Origin: Planomonospora_B alba
Lineage (GTDB): Bacteria > Actinomycetota > Actinomycetes > Streptosporangiales > Streptosporangiaceae
NCBI RefSeq assembly: GCF_039534085.1
Contig: NZ_BAAAUT010000015.1
Span: 1 to 64,000 of the forward strand
Direction of reading: 5' to 3'
DNA: 64,000 nucleotides
How positions within the stretch are numbered: position 1 is the first letter of the stretch; each line of letters begins with the position of its first letter. A program made the position numbers and the translations under genes. Shown in pieces: positions 9,001 through 18,871 of the stretch. Under the pieces are notes generated by a model. It was given only the letters and a program-made list of their open reading frames with translations, was not told the DNA's origin and searched no databases.

Positions 9001-9259
9001 CGTGGCTCTCCTTCGGTGGGACAGGGGGTGCGCTGCGCGTCCGCGCCGCGGCGTACCACCACCTCAAGGCCTTCGGCCGAGGTGACCCACAACATAGTGC
9101 AAACCTTAAAAAAAGAGGAGAACTCTCCCGGGAACACTTCGGTAACGCCAGCGGCGCGGCGGTGCGGGAGCGGGCCGGGTGCGGGATCATCACGGGGGCG
9201 CCGGTGACTTACTTCACGGCGTGACATAACATGGCCCCAGCTCCGGGGGAAGGAAGACC
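9001..9259. promoter_or_regulatory. Divergent control region between sugar operon and ROK regulator
   Basis: 259 bases between divergent starts. An unusually AT-rich patch around 9100-9117 (CCTTAAAAAAAGAGGAG) is the obvious place for a promoter. On the minus strand TATGTT (complement of 9091-9096) could be a -10 box for the transport operon, but no good -35 is seen. No clean palindromic operator was found by eye. Assignment as a control region rests on gene orientation. Confidence 0.45.
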
Positions 9260-10453
9260 ATGGTCAGGCCCGAACGCAGGACGGTACGCGACCTCCGCAA
9301 GGGGAACCGCGCGGTGCTGCTGCGGACGCTCTACTTCTCGGGACCCACCAGCCGGCACGAGCTCAGCGGCCTGACCGGCCTGAGCGCCGCCTCGGTCAGC
9401 AACGTGACCGGCGACCTCATCGCCGAGGGCGTCGTCGTCGAGGCGGGGCTGGTCGAGTCCGACGGCGGGCGCCCCCGCGTGCTGCTCCGCGTCGACCCGG
9501 AGTTCGGCTACGTCATCGGGGTGGACGTCGGCGAGACCCACGTCCGCGTCGAGCTGTTCGACCTGGACATGAACGAGCGGGCCAAGGCCGACCGCCCGCT
9601 GCACCCGTCCCGGCACGACGCCGAGCTGGTCGCCGGGCACATCCTGTCCGGCGTCGAGGACGTGCTGGCCGGCAGCGGCGTCGACCGCGGCCGGGTGCTC
9701 GGCGTGGGCGTCGGCGTGCCCGGGATCGTGGAGAACGGCCCCGAGGCGCTCATCCACGCGCAGACCTTCGGCTGGGACGCCGTCCCGCTGGGCACGCTCC
9801 TGCGCGCGGGCACCTCGCTCCCCCTCTACGTCGACAACGGCGCCAAGACGATGGGCCAGGCCGAGCTCTGGTTCGGCGCGGGACGCGGGACGCGCCACAC
9901 CATCGTCACACTGATCGGCTCGGGGGTCGGGGCCAGCATCGTCACCGACGGGATCACCTACCGCGGGGCCGACAGCAGCGCCGGCGAGTGGGGGCACACC
10001 AAGATCGAGCTGGGCGGCCGCCCCTGCCGGTGCGGGGGGCGCGGCTGCCTGGAGGCCTACATCGGGGCCGAGGGCGTCCTGGCCCGGGCCGGGCTGTCCG
10101 CCGAGGCGGTCGACGAGCAGTCGGCCCTGAGCGAGCTGGTGGAGTCGGGCCACCCCGTCATCGACGAGACGGCCGAATACCTCGGGGCCGGGCTGGCCAA
10201 CCTGATCAACCTGTTCAACCCCGAGCGGATCGTGATCGGCGGGTGGGCCGGGCACCTGCTGGGCCGGCACCGGCTGACCCGGATCAAGCAGGCCGCGGCC
10301 GAGAACTCCCTGGCCCATCCGTACGAGAGGGTCTCCATCGTGCTGGGCCGGCTCGGGCCGGACGCGGTCGCGCTCGGCGCCGCCACCCTCGTGATGGAGG
10401 AGTTCCTGCTCGGCCGCACCCCCGCCGCCGCCCCGCAGTCCACCGCGGGCTGA
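9260..10453 (+). CDS. ROK family transcriptional regulator
   Basis: A 397-residue NagC/XylR-type repressor. The first 80 residues form a winged helix-turn-helix (SRHELSGLTGLSAASVSNVT), and the rest is a sugar-kinase-like ROK domain. It has GVDVGETHVRVELF for the phosphate loop and the zinc motif CRCGGRGCLEAYIG, both intact. Regulators of this class release DNA when they bind a sugar. Because it lies divergently from the GH35/ABC operon, it most likely controls that operon and itself. ATG at 9260 follows GGGGAAGGAAG. Confidence 0.9.
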   Translation: MVRPERRTVRDLRKGNRAVLLRTLYFSGPTSRHELSGLTGLSAASVSNVTGDLIAEGVVVEAGLVESDGGRPRVLLRVDPEFGYVIGVDVGETHVRVELFDLDMNERAKADRPLHPSRHDAELVAGHILSGVEDVLAGSGVDRGRVLGVGVGVPGIVENGPEALIHAQTFGWDAVPLGTLLRAGTSLPLYVDNGAKTMGQAELWFGAGRGTRHTIVTLIGSGVGASIVTDGITYRGADSSAGEWGHTKIELGGRPCRCGGRGCLEAYIGAEGVLARAGLSAEAVDEQSALSELVESGHPVIDETAEYLGAGLANLINLFNPERIVIGGWAGHLLGRHRLTRIKQAAAENSLAHPYERVSIVLGRLGPDAVALGAATLVMEEFLLGRTPAAAPQSTAG

Positions 10454-10504
10454 CACCGGGCCGTCCCCGGGCCGTGCCGCACCGGGCCCGTTCCGGGGCG
10501 GTGC

Positions 10505-10523
10505 CGCGCCGGATCCCGGCGCG
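10505..10523. terminator. Bidirectional hairpin terminator
   Basis: CGCGCCGG (10505-10512) and CCGGCGCG (10516-10523) form a perfect 8-bp stem between the converging ROK regulator and the next leftward small gene. Confidence 0.45.
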
Positions 10524-10595
10524 TCTCAGACGCCGGGGTCCGGCACGGCCGTCGCGGAACGCTCCGGAACGGCCTCGCGGAACACGCGGCCGCGC

Positions 10596-10847
10596 TCAGC
10601 CGCCGAGGTCCCGGACGGCGTTCTCCAGCCGCTCCAGCAGCAGGTCCACCTGCTCCTCGGTGATGGTGCCGCCTCCGCCGAGGTGCCGGTCCAGGTCGCG
10701 CCGGCGCGTGACGACGAGCCTGCGGTGCTCCGGGTCGATCTGCGCGTCGGACAGGACCATGCAGTCGCCGCGGACGAACACCAGCGCCGTGTCGGGATCG
10801 GACGACTCCAGCAGCCGCCGGACGCATTCCCGCTCGATGAGTGCCAT
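10596..10847 (-). CDS. Hypothetical 83-residue protein
   Basis: A small soluble protein (MALIERECVRRLLESSDPDT at its start) with a predicted mixed alpha/beta fold and a C-terminal helix ending VDLLLERLENAVRDLGG. The start ATG at 10847 has GAGGAGG about 6 bases upstream, one of the clearest ribosome binding sites in this part of the window, so translation is likely. I do not recognise the family. It stands alone between a terminator and a divergent promoter region. Confidence 0.6.
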   Translation of the reverse strand: MALIERECVRRLLESSDPDTALVFVRGDCMVLSDAQIDPEHRRLVVTRRRDLDRHLGGGGTITEEQVDLLLERLENAVRDLGG

Positions 10848-11001
10848 GGCACACCTCCTCGCCCGCGCGCCGGACAGTCGCCGCGCGCGGTTCCGCCGGG
10901 ACCGATCTCGTTCCCGCTCGGGGCCGGATAACCCGCTAAAGCGGTATAAAAGTGAATAAAAAGGGCGCGTGAGGCGGCGTCCGCCGGGTAGGGCATGCGC
11001 C
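10848..11001. promoter_or_regulatory. Divergent promoter region with palindrome and TATAAA box
   Basis: The 154 bases between two divergent small genes include an AT-rich core. CCGCT (10933-10937) and AGCGG (10940-10944) form a short palindrome directly followed by TATAAA (10945-10950), a likely -10 box for the rightward gene at 11002. Confidence 0.45.
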
Positions 11002-11301
11002 ATGGCTGAGGAGAAGAAGAGTCCCAAGCAGCTCGCCGAGGAACTCGCCACGAACGCGGGCGACGACCCCCGCTTCGCGGGCCGCACCCCCGGCGTCCGG
11101 GCGCCCCGGAAGATCTCCCGCGAGCAGGCGGACGCCGACATCGCCGGCCGTACCGGGGGGATCGGCACCTCGGGCGGGGGCGGCCCCGGCGGTACGGCCG
11201 GGCAGCCGCCGACCGGCCGGGTGCCGGACGACGAGCTGGCCGACACCACGCTGGGCATCGGCCCCGCCCCGACCGGGGAGGACGACGAGGAGTTCCGCTG
11301 A
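11002..11301 (+). CDS. Hypothetical small polar protein
   Basis: A 99-residue protein starting MAEEKKSPKQLAEELATNAG, with a basic-acidic N-terminal helix and a glycine- and proline-rich tail ending in EDDEEFR. It has no signal peptide or membrane helix and is probably disordered. ATG at 11002 was preferred over an in-frame upstream ATG at 10969 because the conserved-looking helix starts there and a likely -10 box lies at 10945; the ribosome binding site is poor. No family is recognised. Confidence 0.5.
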   Translation: MAEEKKSPKQLAEELATNAGDDPRFAGRTPGVRAPRKISREQADADIAGRTGGIGTSGGGGPGGTAGQPPTGRVPDDELADTTLGIGPAPTGEDDEEFR

Positions 11302-11367
11302 CGCACCCGGCGGCACGCCCGGTCCGCGTCCGCGACAGGACCGCCTGAGCCGCGGCGGCGCCCCGGC

Positions 11368-12105
11368 TCAGGCGAGGCAGCGCAGCTCCTCGCGGAGCTC
11401 GTGGTCGAGCCGGTCGTCGAGCGCGCGGTCGAGCGGGTGGCCCTCCGGGAGCCGGCCGACCGTCGCCTCGACGAACACCGGGGCGGGCACCTGCGCGCTC
11501 ACCCCGTGCGCGCACACCCAGATCCGCTCGGCGGTCACCTCGACCTGGACCCCCGGGTCCCGCTCGCAGAGCGCGAACACGCCCACCTCGGTCCGCCACC
11601 AGATCCGGTGGTCGAACTCGTCCTCCGCCACGGGCGCCCCCACGTCGTCGGCGTGGGTGGCGTACTCGGAGGCGTAGTGGAACGCCTGCAGGCCCGCCGG
11701 GTACGGCCCGGCCGAGGTCGGCAGCGGCGCGTCCCGGCCGAGCGCGCGCATGCGCCGCCGGGTCTCGCCGTTGCGGTGCCGCCACTCGGCGAGCACGTCC
11801 TCCACCGGCAGGTCCCGGCGGCGCCGAACGCACCAGTCGTTGAAGCCGGCCAGGCCGCCCTCGACGCCCTCGCGCTCCAGCATCGCGTGGAACCCGTCGA
11901 TGTCGTCGTCCAGGCAGGCGTGGTTGTACAGCTCCTCCCCCGCGAGGTGGGCCAGGACGTCGCGCACCGACCAGCCCTCGCAGCGGGAGGGGCGCGCCCA
12001 GCCCGCGGCGTCGAGCCCCGAGAAGTGGCGGTCCAGACGCTCCGCCTCGGCATCGAAGAGATCGAATGGGTTGATATGTGCTAGTTCATCCGGTTCTCTG
12101 GCCAT
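11368..12105 (-). CDS. Maleylpyruvate isomerase/DinB-like family protein
   Basis: A 245-residue protein of the mycothiol-dependent maleylpyruvate isomerase N-terminal (DinB-like four-helix) family. The tell-tale segment is SRCEGWSVRDVLAHLAGEE, where the first metal-binding histidine falls in AHLAGEE; a second conserved histidine is in ASEYATHADDVG. Members use mycothiol or divalent metals and act as S-transferases or isomerases in the cytosol of actinomycetes, but most have unknown substrates. ATG at 12105 is the only sensible start. The gene stands alone; its downstream neighbour converges. Confidence 0.8.
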   Translation of the reverse strand: MAREPDELAHINPFDLFDAEAERLDRHFSGLDAAGWARPSRCEGWSVRDVLAHLAGEELYNHACLDDDIDGFHAMLEREGVEGGLAGFNDWCVRRRRDLPVEDVLAEWRHRNGETRRRMRALGRDAPLPTSAGPYPAGLQAFHYASEYATHADDVGAPVAEDEFDHRIWWRTEVGVFALCERDPGVQVEVTAERIWVCAHGVSAQVPAPVFVEATVGRLPEGHPLDRALDDRLDHELREELRCLA

Positions 12106-12195
12106 GTCGACGGTGATACCCCGGGACGCCGCCGCGGAACGGCGTCCCGGGGATCGGGGACCGGCGGCCCGGGGAAGGGCCGGGCCGCCGGGGCT

Positions 12196-13914
12196 CTACC
12201 GGTAGACGCGGACGTAGTCGACGAGCATCCGCGCCGGGAACGGCGTCGTGGCGTCGGTCGGGCCGGGCCAGTCGCCGCCCACCGCCAGGTTGAGGATGAT
12301 GTAGAACGGGTGGTCGAAGACCCACGGCCCCCGGGTCGCCTCCACCTGCGCCTTGTCGAGCGTGAAGACGGTCCGGCCGTCCAGCTTGTAGACGATGCCC
12401 TTGCTGTCCCACTCGGCGGCCCAGACGTGGAAGTCGTCGGAGAAGTCCGCGCCGTCCGGCAGGGTGTAGGGCGAGCCGATCCCGCCGGCGCCGTGGTAGG
12501 CGGGCGCGTGGACCGTGGAGTAGGAGGTCTTCACGTCCTTGCCGAGGACCTCCAGGATGTCGATCTCACCGTTGTACGGCCACGGCCGGCCGTCCAGGAA
12601 GTCGGCGCCCATCATCCAGAAGGCGGGCCACAGGCCGTTGCCCTCGGGCACCTTGATCCGGGCCTCGACCCGGCCGTAGGTGAACTCGAACTTGCCGCCG
12701 GTGTTCATCCGCGCCGAGGTGTACTGGCAGGTGCCGCTCCCGGTCAGCGGGTCGCGCGGGCACGTCGAGCCGGGGGTGGCCTCCTTGCGGGCCTCCAGCA
12801 CCAGGTGGCCGGCGCCGTCCATCGCGGCGTTGCGGTGGTCGGTGTAGTACTCCAGCTCGTTGTTGGGCCCGGTGCCCGGGTCGGCGGTCCACTTGGCCGG
12901 GTCCGGCTTCGCCCCGGCCGGGCCGTCGAACTCGTCGTGCCAGACCAGTCGCGGCGGGTCGGCCGGATCCGGCGGGAGCGGCGGCGGGAGGGTCGGGGCG
13001 CCGCCGGTGCCGTAGACCTGGAACTCCCACAGCGAGTAGCCGTACGGCGTGGCCCGCTCGGTGCCGTACATCCGCACGTAGCGGCCGGTGCCCGAGACGT
13101 CCAGCGTCTGCTTGAACCCGGTGCCCGAGGTCGTGGAGTAGACCGTCGTCCAGTTCGCCGCGTCCGGCGAGACCTGGATCTGGAAGGACCTGGCGTAGGC
13201 CGGGTCCCACTGGAGCACGACCTTGCTGATCCGCGCGGTGGCGCCGAGGTCGACGTAGATCCAGCCCGGGTCCGCCCAGTCGGCGGTCGCCCACCGGGAG
13301 GCCGGGTCGCGGTCGAAGGCCCGGGCGGGCACGCACTCCCAGCAGTTCCCGTCGTGCTGCGAGCTGGAGGCGACGCCGGGCTTGCCGTAGGAGAGCAGGC
13401 TCTCGCCGCCGCCGGAGCCGGTGGTGCCGTAGACCTGGAGCTCCCACAGGGAGTAGCCCCACGGGGTGGCGCGCTGCGTGCCGTACAGCCGGACGTAGCG
13501 GCCGGAGCCGGAGACCTCCAGCGTCTGCACGCCGCCCGTCCCGGTGGTCGTGGAGTGGACGGTGGTCCAGTCGGCGCCGTTCCCGGAGACCTGGACCTGG
13601 AAGGCGCGGGCGTGGGCGGTCTCCCAGTTCAGCACCACCCGGCTGAGGGTCGCGACGGCGCCGAGGTCGACGCGGATCCACTGCGGGTCGGCGAAGGCGC
13701 TGGACCAGCGGGTGCCGGGGTCGCCGTCGACGGCGGCGGAGGCGGGGAAGGCCGCGCTCTCCGTGGAGGAGGCGGTGACCTGCCCGCCCTGGGAGAGCAG
13801 GGTCTCGGCGGCGGCGCCGGCCGCCGTGGCCGGGGCCGCGAGGAGGGAGGCGACGAGGGCGGCCGCCGCGGCGAGCAGAGTCAGGGCGCGGCCGGGTCTT
13901 CGGGACGGGTGCAC
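12196..13914 (-). CDS. Secreted GH16 endo-beta-1,3-glucanase with two F5/8 type C modules
   Basis: A 572-residue secreted enzyme that should cut beta-1,3-glucan such as laminarin outside the cell. A Sec signal peptide covers about residues 1-35 (ending near ATAAGA). Two discoidin-like (F5/8 type C, CBM32-related) modules follow at about 38-165 and 172-305, each ending YSLWE(L/F)QVYG. A proline linker leads to the GH16 catalytic domain (about 325-572). The active-site motif NGEIDILE is intact, with nucleophile Glu450 and acid/base Glu455. GTG at 13914 follows GAGGAGA. The gene is divergent from the transporter-glucosidase operon and shares its operator type, so the two are probably co-regulated. 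Confidence 0.9.
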   Translation of the reverse strand: MHPSRRPGRALTLLAAAAALVASLLAAPATAAGAAAETLLSQGGQVTASSTESAAFPASAAVDGDPGTRWSSAFADPQWIRVDLGAVATLSRVVLNWETAHARAFQVQVSGNGADWTTVHSTTTGTGGVQTLEVSGSGRYVRLYGTQRATPWGYSLWELQVYGTTGSGGGESLLSYGKPGVASSSQHDGNCWECVPARAFDRDPASRWATADWADPGWIYVDLGATARISKVVLQWDPAYARSFQIQVSPDAANWTTVYSTTSGTGFKQTLDVSGTGRYVRMYGTERATPYGYSLWEFQVYGTGGAPTLPPPLPPDPADPPRLVWHDEFDGPAGAKPDPAKWTADPGTGPNNELEYYTDHRNAAMDGAGHLVLEARKEATPGSTCPRDPLTGSGTCQYTSARMNTGGKFEFTYGRVEARIKVPEGNGLWPAFWMMGADFLDGRPWPYNGEIDILEVLGKDVKTSYSTVHAPAYHGAGGIGSPYTLPDGADFSDDFHVWAAEWDSKGIVYKLDGRTVFTLDKAQVEATRGPWVFDHPFYIILNLAVGGDWPGPTDATTPFPARMLVDYVRVYR

Positions 13915-13942
13915 GGCGTCTCCTCGCTAGGGGGGCGGTTTC

Positions 13943-13956
13943 GGGGAGCGCTCTCG
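13943..13956. promoter_or_regulatory. CebR/CelR-type operator, copy 1
   Basis: GGGGAGCGCTCTCG is centred on AGCGCT and matches the known actinomycete CebR/CelR operator TGGGAGCGCTCCCA except for one base in the inner 12. It lies 29 bases upstream of the GH16 start, so binding here should repress the endoglucanase. Confidence 0.75.
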
Positions 13957-14052
13957 GAGCAGAGATTCCTCCCTGTCCCGATCCCTTGTCAAGCACGCGG
14001 TTAACCGTCGTGTAACGATCCGAACGCCCACCGGAAGAATTCCGCGCACCCG

Positions 14053-14066
14053 TGGGAGCGCTCCCT
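14053..14066. promoter_or_regulatory. CebR/CelR-type operator, copy 2
   Basis: TGGGAGCGCTCCCT matches the CebR/CelR consensus at 13 of 14 positions, the best of the three copies. It lies midway between the divergent GH16 and transporter genes. Confidence 0.85.
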
Positions 14067-14193
14067 CACTTTCGTCATGATCCCTTTTCATCGGCTTTCA
14101 CCTGCGGTTATAAAGAGAAATGGAAGGGAGCGATTTCTCGTCCGGTGAGCTGCGGGTGCGCCCCCGTGACCTGGATCGTTATCCGGACGGACG

Positions 14194-14222
14194 TTGACAG
14201 GGAACGCCGGAGAGAACAACCT
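14194..14222 (+). promoter_or_regulatory. Candidate promoter of the beta-glucoside operon
   Basis: TTGACA (14194-14199) is a perfect -35 box. About 17 bases downstream CAACCT (14217-14222) is a poor but possible -10. The third operator starts five bases later, over the expected transcription start. Confidence 0.4.
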
Positions 14223-14226
14223 CTCC

Positions 14227-14240
14227 AGGGAGCGCTCTCT
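14227..14240. promoter_or_regulatory. CebR/CelR-type operator, copy 3
   Basis: AGGGAGCGCTCTCT, one mismatch within the inner 12 bases of the palindrome. It sits 34 bases before the solute-binding protein start and just after a TTGACA promoter, a classic repressor position. Confidence 0.8.
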
Positions 14241-14274
14241 TCATGATCGTTTTTCTGGACCCTGGGAGGGTTCC

Positions 14275-15567
14275 ATGGGCAAGCTCCGCCCCCTCGCCCC
14301 GATGCTCGCCGCCGTCGCGCTGACCGTCGGCGCGGCCGCCTGCGGCGGCGGCGGCACCGACACGGCCGCCGACGCCGGCTCCGGCGCCCCGGCCGAGAAG
14401 ATCAAGCTGACCGTCGGCCTGTTCAGCGACTTCCACTTCGCGCCGCTGTACGAGGAGTTCAAGAAGACCCACCCCAACGTGGAGATCGTCGAGCGCCGCG
14501 CGCAGTTCAACGACCACCACACCAACCTCGTCACACAGCTGGCCACCGGGGCGGGTGCCGCCGACGTCGTGGCGGTGGAGAGCGGCTACGTCGCCACCTT
14601 CACCCCGCTGCCCGACAAGTTCCACAACCTCAAGGACTACGGCCTGGACAAGCGGCAGGGCGAGTACCTCGACTGGAAGTGGCAGCAGGGCGTCTCCAAC
14701 GACGGCTCGGCCCTCCTCGGCCTGGGCACCGACGTCGGTGGCCTGGCCATGTGCTACCGCCCCGACCTGTTCAAGAAGGCCGGCCTGCCCACCGACCGCG
14801 ACGAGGTCTCCAAGCTCTGGCCGACCTGGGAGCAGTACATCGAGACGGGCAAGAAGTTCGCCGCGGCGAAGGTCGGGGGCGCCGCGTTCACCGACGGCTC
14901 GGGCGAGCACTTCCGCGCCATGGTCGAGCAGGCCCCGGTCGGCTACTACGACGACCAGTACAACGTCGTCGCCGCCACCAACCCGGACGTGAGGAAGGCC
15001 TTCGACCTGTCGGTCCAGATGATCGACGCGGGCCTGTCGGCCAAGCTCGCCGCCTTCAGCCCGCCGTGGAACACCGGCATCGCCAAGGGCAGCTTCGCCA
15101 CCATGGTCTGCCCCGCCTGGAAGACCGGCACGATCAAGGACCAGAACCCCGGCGAGGGCACCTGGGACATCGCCGCGGTGCCCGGCGGCGGCGGCAACCA
15201 GGGCGGCACCCACCTGATGCTGCCCAAGCAGGGCAAGCACCCCAAGGAGGCCGCCGCCCTGATCGACCTGCTGACCAGCAAGGAGAGCCAGATCAGGCTC
15301 TTCAAGGAGGCCAGCGCGCTGCCCTCGCTGCCGGCCCTGTACGACGACCCCGCCGTGGCCGAGTACGTCAACCCGTACTTCGGCAACGCCCCGATCGGCA
15401 AGATCTTCACCGACGCGGCCAAGTCCCTCAAGCCGCAGAAGGTGGGCCCCAAGGTCGGCGACATCTTCAAGGCGTTCGGCGACGCCCTGCAGCGCGTCGA
15501 GCAGGGCAAGCAGAAGCCGGACGAGTCCTGGGCCCAGGCGCTCAAGGACATCGAGAAGATCAAGTAA
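14275..15567 (+). CDS. Beta-glucan oligosaccharide-binding lipoprotein, CebE-like
   Basis: A 430-residue extracellular solute-binding protein. The lipobox VGAAAC places the lipid on Cys23. The mature protein has the MalE-family pattern: LTVGLFSDFHFAPLYEEF near the start, GGLAMCYRPDLFKKAG for the hinge, and WKTGTIKDQNPGEG later. ATG at 14275 was chosen over an upstream in-frame ATG because GGGAGGG precedes it and the signal peptide begins there. It heads a five-gene operon with two permeases, a beta-glucosidase and a LacI regulator, the same gene content as cebEFG-bglC-cebR. Cello- versus laminari-oligosaccharide preference cannot be read; the divergent GH16 favours the latter. Confidence 0.88.
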   Translation: MGKLRPLAPMLAAVALTVGAAACGGGGTDTAADAGSGAPAEKIKLTVGLFSDFHFAPLYEEFKKTHPNVEIVERRAQFNDHHTNLVTQLATGAGAADVVAVESGYVATFTPLPDKFHNLKDYGLDKRQGEYLDWKWQQGVSNDGSALLGLGTDVGGLAMCYRPDLFKKAGLPTDRDEVSKLWPTWEQYIETGKKFAAAKVGGAAFTDGSGEHFRAMVEQAPVGYYDDQYNVVAATNPDVRKAFDLSVQMIDAGLSAKLAAFSPPWNTGIAKGSFATMVCPAWKTGTIKDQNPGEGTWDIAAVPGGGGNQGGTHLMLPKQGKHPKEAAALIDLLTSKESQIRLFKEASALPSLPALYDDPAVAEYVNPYFGNAPIGKIFTDAAKSLKPQKVGPKVGDIFKAFGDALQRVEQGKQKPDESWAQALKDIEKIK

Positions 15568-15594
15568 CCCCCTCACGCGCCGAAAGGAGCCGCC

Positions 15595-16578
15595 ATGGCC
15601 ACGCGCGCACCGGACCGCCCGGCGGCGGCCCCACCGGGCAGGCCGGTGCGGGCCGGCCACGGCCCCCGCCGGGCCCTGTACCGCCAGTGGGTCCACCGCC
15701 TCGACACCAAGGGCTCGCCCTACGCCTACGTGGCGCCGTTCTTCCTGCTGTTCTCCGCGTTCGGGCTCTTCCCGCTGGTGTACACCGCCTGGGTGAGCCT
15801 GCACGAGTGGACGCTGCTGGAGGACGAGCACACCTTCGTCGGCCTGGAGAACTTCAGCACGCTGCTGGCCGACGACTACTTCTGGAACGCCACCTTCAAC
15901 ACCCTGTCCATCGGGGTGCTGTCCACCGTGCCGCAGCTGGTGCTGGCCATCTGGCTGGCCCACCTGCTCAACCGGCCGCTGCGGGCGCAGACGCTCTTCC
16001 GCGTCACGCTGCTGCTGCCCAACGTGACCAGCGTGGTGGCGGTGGTGGTCATCTTCAGCCAGCTGTTCGGCCGCGACTTCGGCCTGATCAACTGGGTGCT
16101 CTCCCTGGTCGGGGTGGACCCGATCGCCTGGAACGAGGGCACGGCCAGCTCGCACGCCGCCATCTCCGTCATGATCATGTGGCGGTGGACGGGCTACAAC
16201 GCGCTGATCTTCCTGGCCGCGATGCAGGCCGTACCGCGCGAGCTGTACGAGGCGGCCACCCTCGACGGGGCGGGCGAGCTCACCCAGCTCCGCAGGATCA
16301 CCATCCCGATGATCAAACCCACGATCGTCTTCGTGGTGATCACCTCGACGATCGGCGCCATGCAGGTCCTCGCCGAGCCGCTGCTGTTCGGCACCTACAG
16401 CGTCTCGGGCGGGCCCGACCGGCAGTACCAGACGCTCGCGCTGTTCATCTACGAGAACTTCACCAAGCTCGACTTCGGCTACGCCTCGGCCATCTCCTGG
16501 ATGATGTTCCTCTTCATCGCGCTGGCCGCCGGCGTCAACTACCTGCTCACCCGCCGCACGAAGGGAGGACTGACGTGA
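15595..16578 (+). CDS. Beta-glucoside ABC transporter permease, CebF-like (MalF type)
   Basis: A 327-residue CUT1 permease. A basic N-terminal tail precedes six helices, the first being AYVAPFFLLFSAFGLFPLVY. The EAA loop YEAATLDGAGELTQLRRITI is intact, so it should couple to a MsiK-type ATPase encoded elsewhere. ATG at 15595 follows GAAAGGAG, 27 bases after the lipoprotein gene. Its TGA overlaps the next gene's GTG, giving tight translational coupling with its partner permease. Confidence 0.92.
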   Translation: MATRAPDRPAAAPPGRPVRAGHGPRRALYRQWVHRLDTKGSPYAYVAPFFLLFSAFGLFPLVYTAWVSLHEWTLLEDEHTFVGLENFSTLLADDYFWNATFNTLSIGVLSTVPQLVLAIWLAHLLNRPLRAQTLFRVTLLLPNVTSVVAVVVIFSQLFGRDFGLINWVLSLVGVDPIAWNEGTASSHAAISVMIMWRWTGYNALIFLAAMQAVPRELYEAATLDGAGELTQLRRITIPMIKPTIVFVVITSTIGAMQVLAEPLLFGTYSVSGGPDRQYQTLALFIYENFTKLDFGYASAISWMMFLFIALAAGVNYLLTRRTKGGLT

Positions 16579-17440
16579 CCACCGTCCCCCAGGCGCCCCC
16601 CGCGGCGCCCCGGCGGGCCCGGTACCGCGTCGGCGGCGCCGGCCGGCTCACCTACCTGACCCTGCTGGCGGTGGCGTTCTTCTCGGCGCTCCCGCTCTAC
16701 TACAGCGTCGTGGTGGCCTCCCGCGACAACGCGGCCCTGGCCGAGGTGCCGCCCCCGCTGCTGCCCGGCGGGAACTTCTTCGCCAACGTGGCCCGGGTCT
16801 TCGACACCGTGCCCTTCGCCCTGGCGATGCTCAACTCCGTCCTGGTGTCCGGGACGATCGCCCTGTCGGTGATGTTCCTGTCCACCCTGGCCGGGTTCGC
16901 CTTCGCCAAGCTGCGCTTCCGCGGCCGCAACGCGCTGCTGCTGCTCACCGTGGCGACCATGATGGTCCCCTCGCAGCTGGGCATCATCCCGCTCTACATG
17001 CTCATGGTGAAGCTGGAGTGGACCGGGAGCATGTACGCGCTGGTCGTGCCCGCCCTGGTCAACGCCTTCGGCGTCTTCTTCATGACGCAGTTCCTGTCGC
17101 GGGCCCTGCCGACCGAGCTGCTGGAGGCCGGCCGGGTCGACGGCTGCAGCACCTGGGGCCTGTTCTGGCACGTGGTGCTCCCCGTCGCCCGCCCGGCGGC
17201 GGCCGTGCTCGGCATGCTCACCTTCATGTCGGCCTGGAACGACTACTTCTGGCCGCTGGTCGTCCTCACCCCGGAGAACCCGACGGTGCAGGTCGCCCTG
17301 TCCACCCTGGCCGCCGGCTACGTCAACGACTACGTGCTCGGCCTGTCCGGCACCGCGCTCGGCACGCTGCCGCTGGTCATCGTGTTCGGCCTGCTCGGCA
17401 AGCAGATCATCGGAGGAATCATGCAAGGAGCCGTCAAGGG

Positions 17441-17444
<4 letters not shown>
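16575..17444 (+). CDS. Beta-glucoside ABC transporter permease, CebG-like (MalG type)
   Basis: A 289-residue CUT1 permease with six helices. The EAA loop region is LLEAGRVDGCSTWGLFWHVV; the second Ala of the usual EAA is Gly here, a tolerated variation. The GTG start at 16575 overlaps the upstream TGA (GTGA), and GGGAGG lies about 7 bases before it. The C-terminal end overlaps the start of the GH1 gene (ATGA at 17441-17444). Together with the CebF-like protein it forms the channel for the imported beta-glucoside. Confidence 0.92.
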
Positions 17445-18867
<1,423 letters not shown>

Positions 18868-18871
<4 letters not shown>

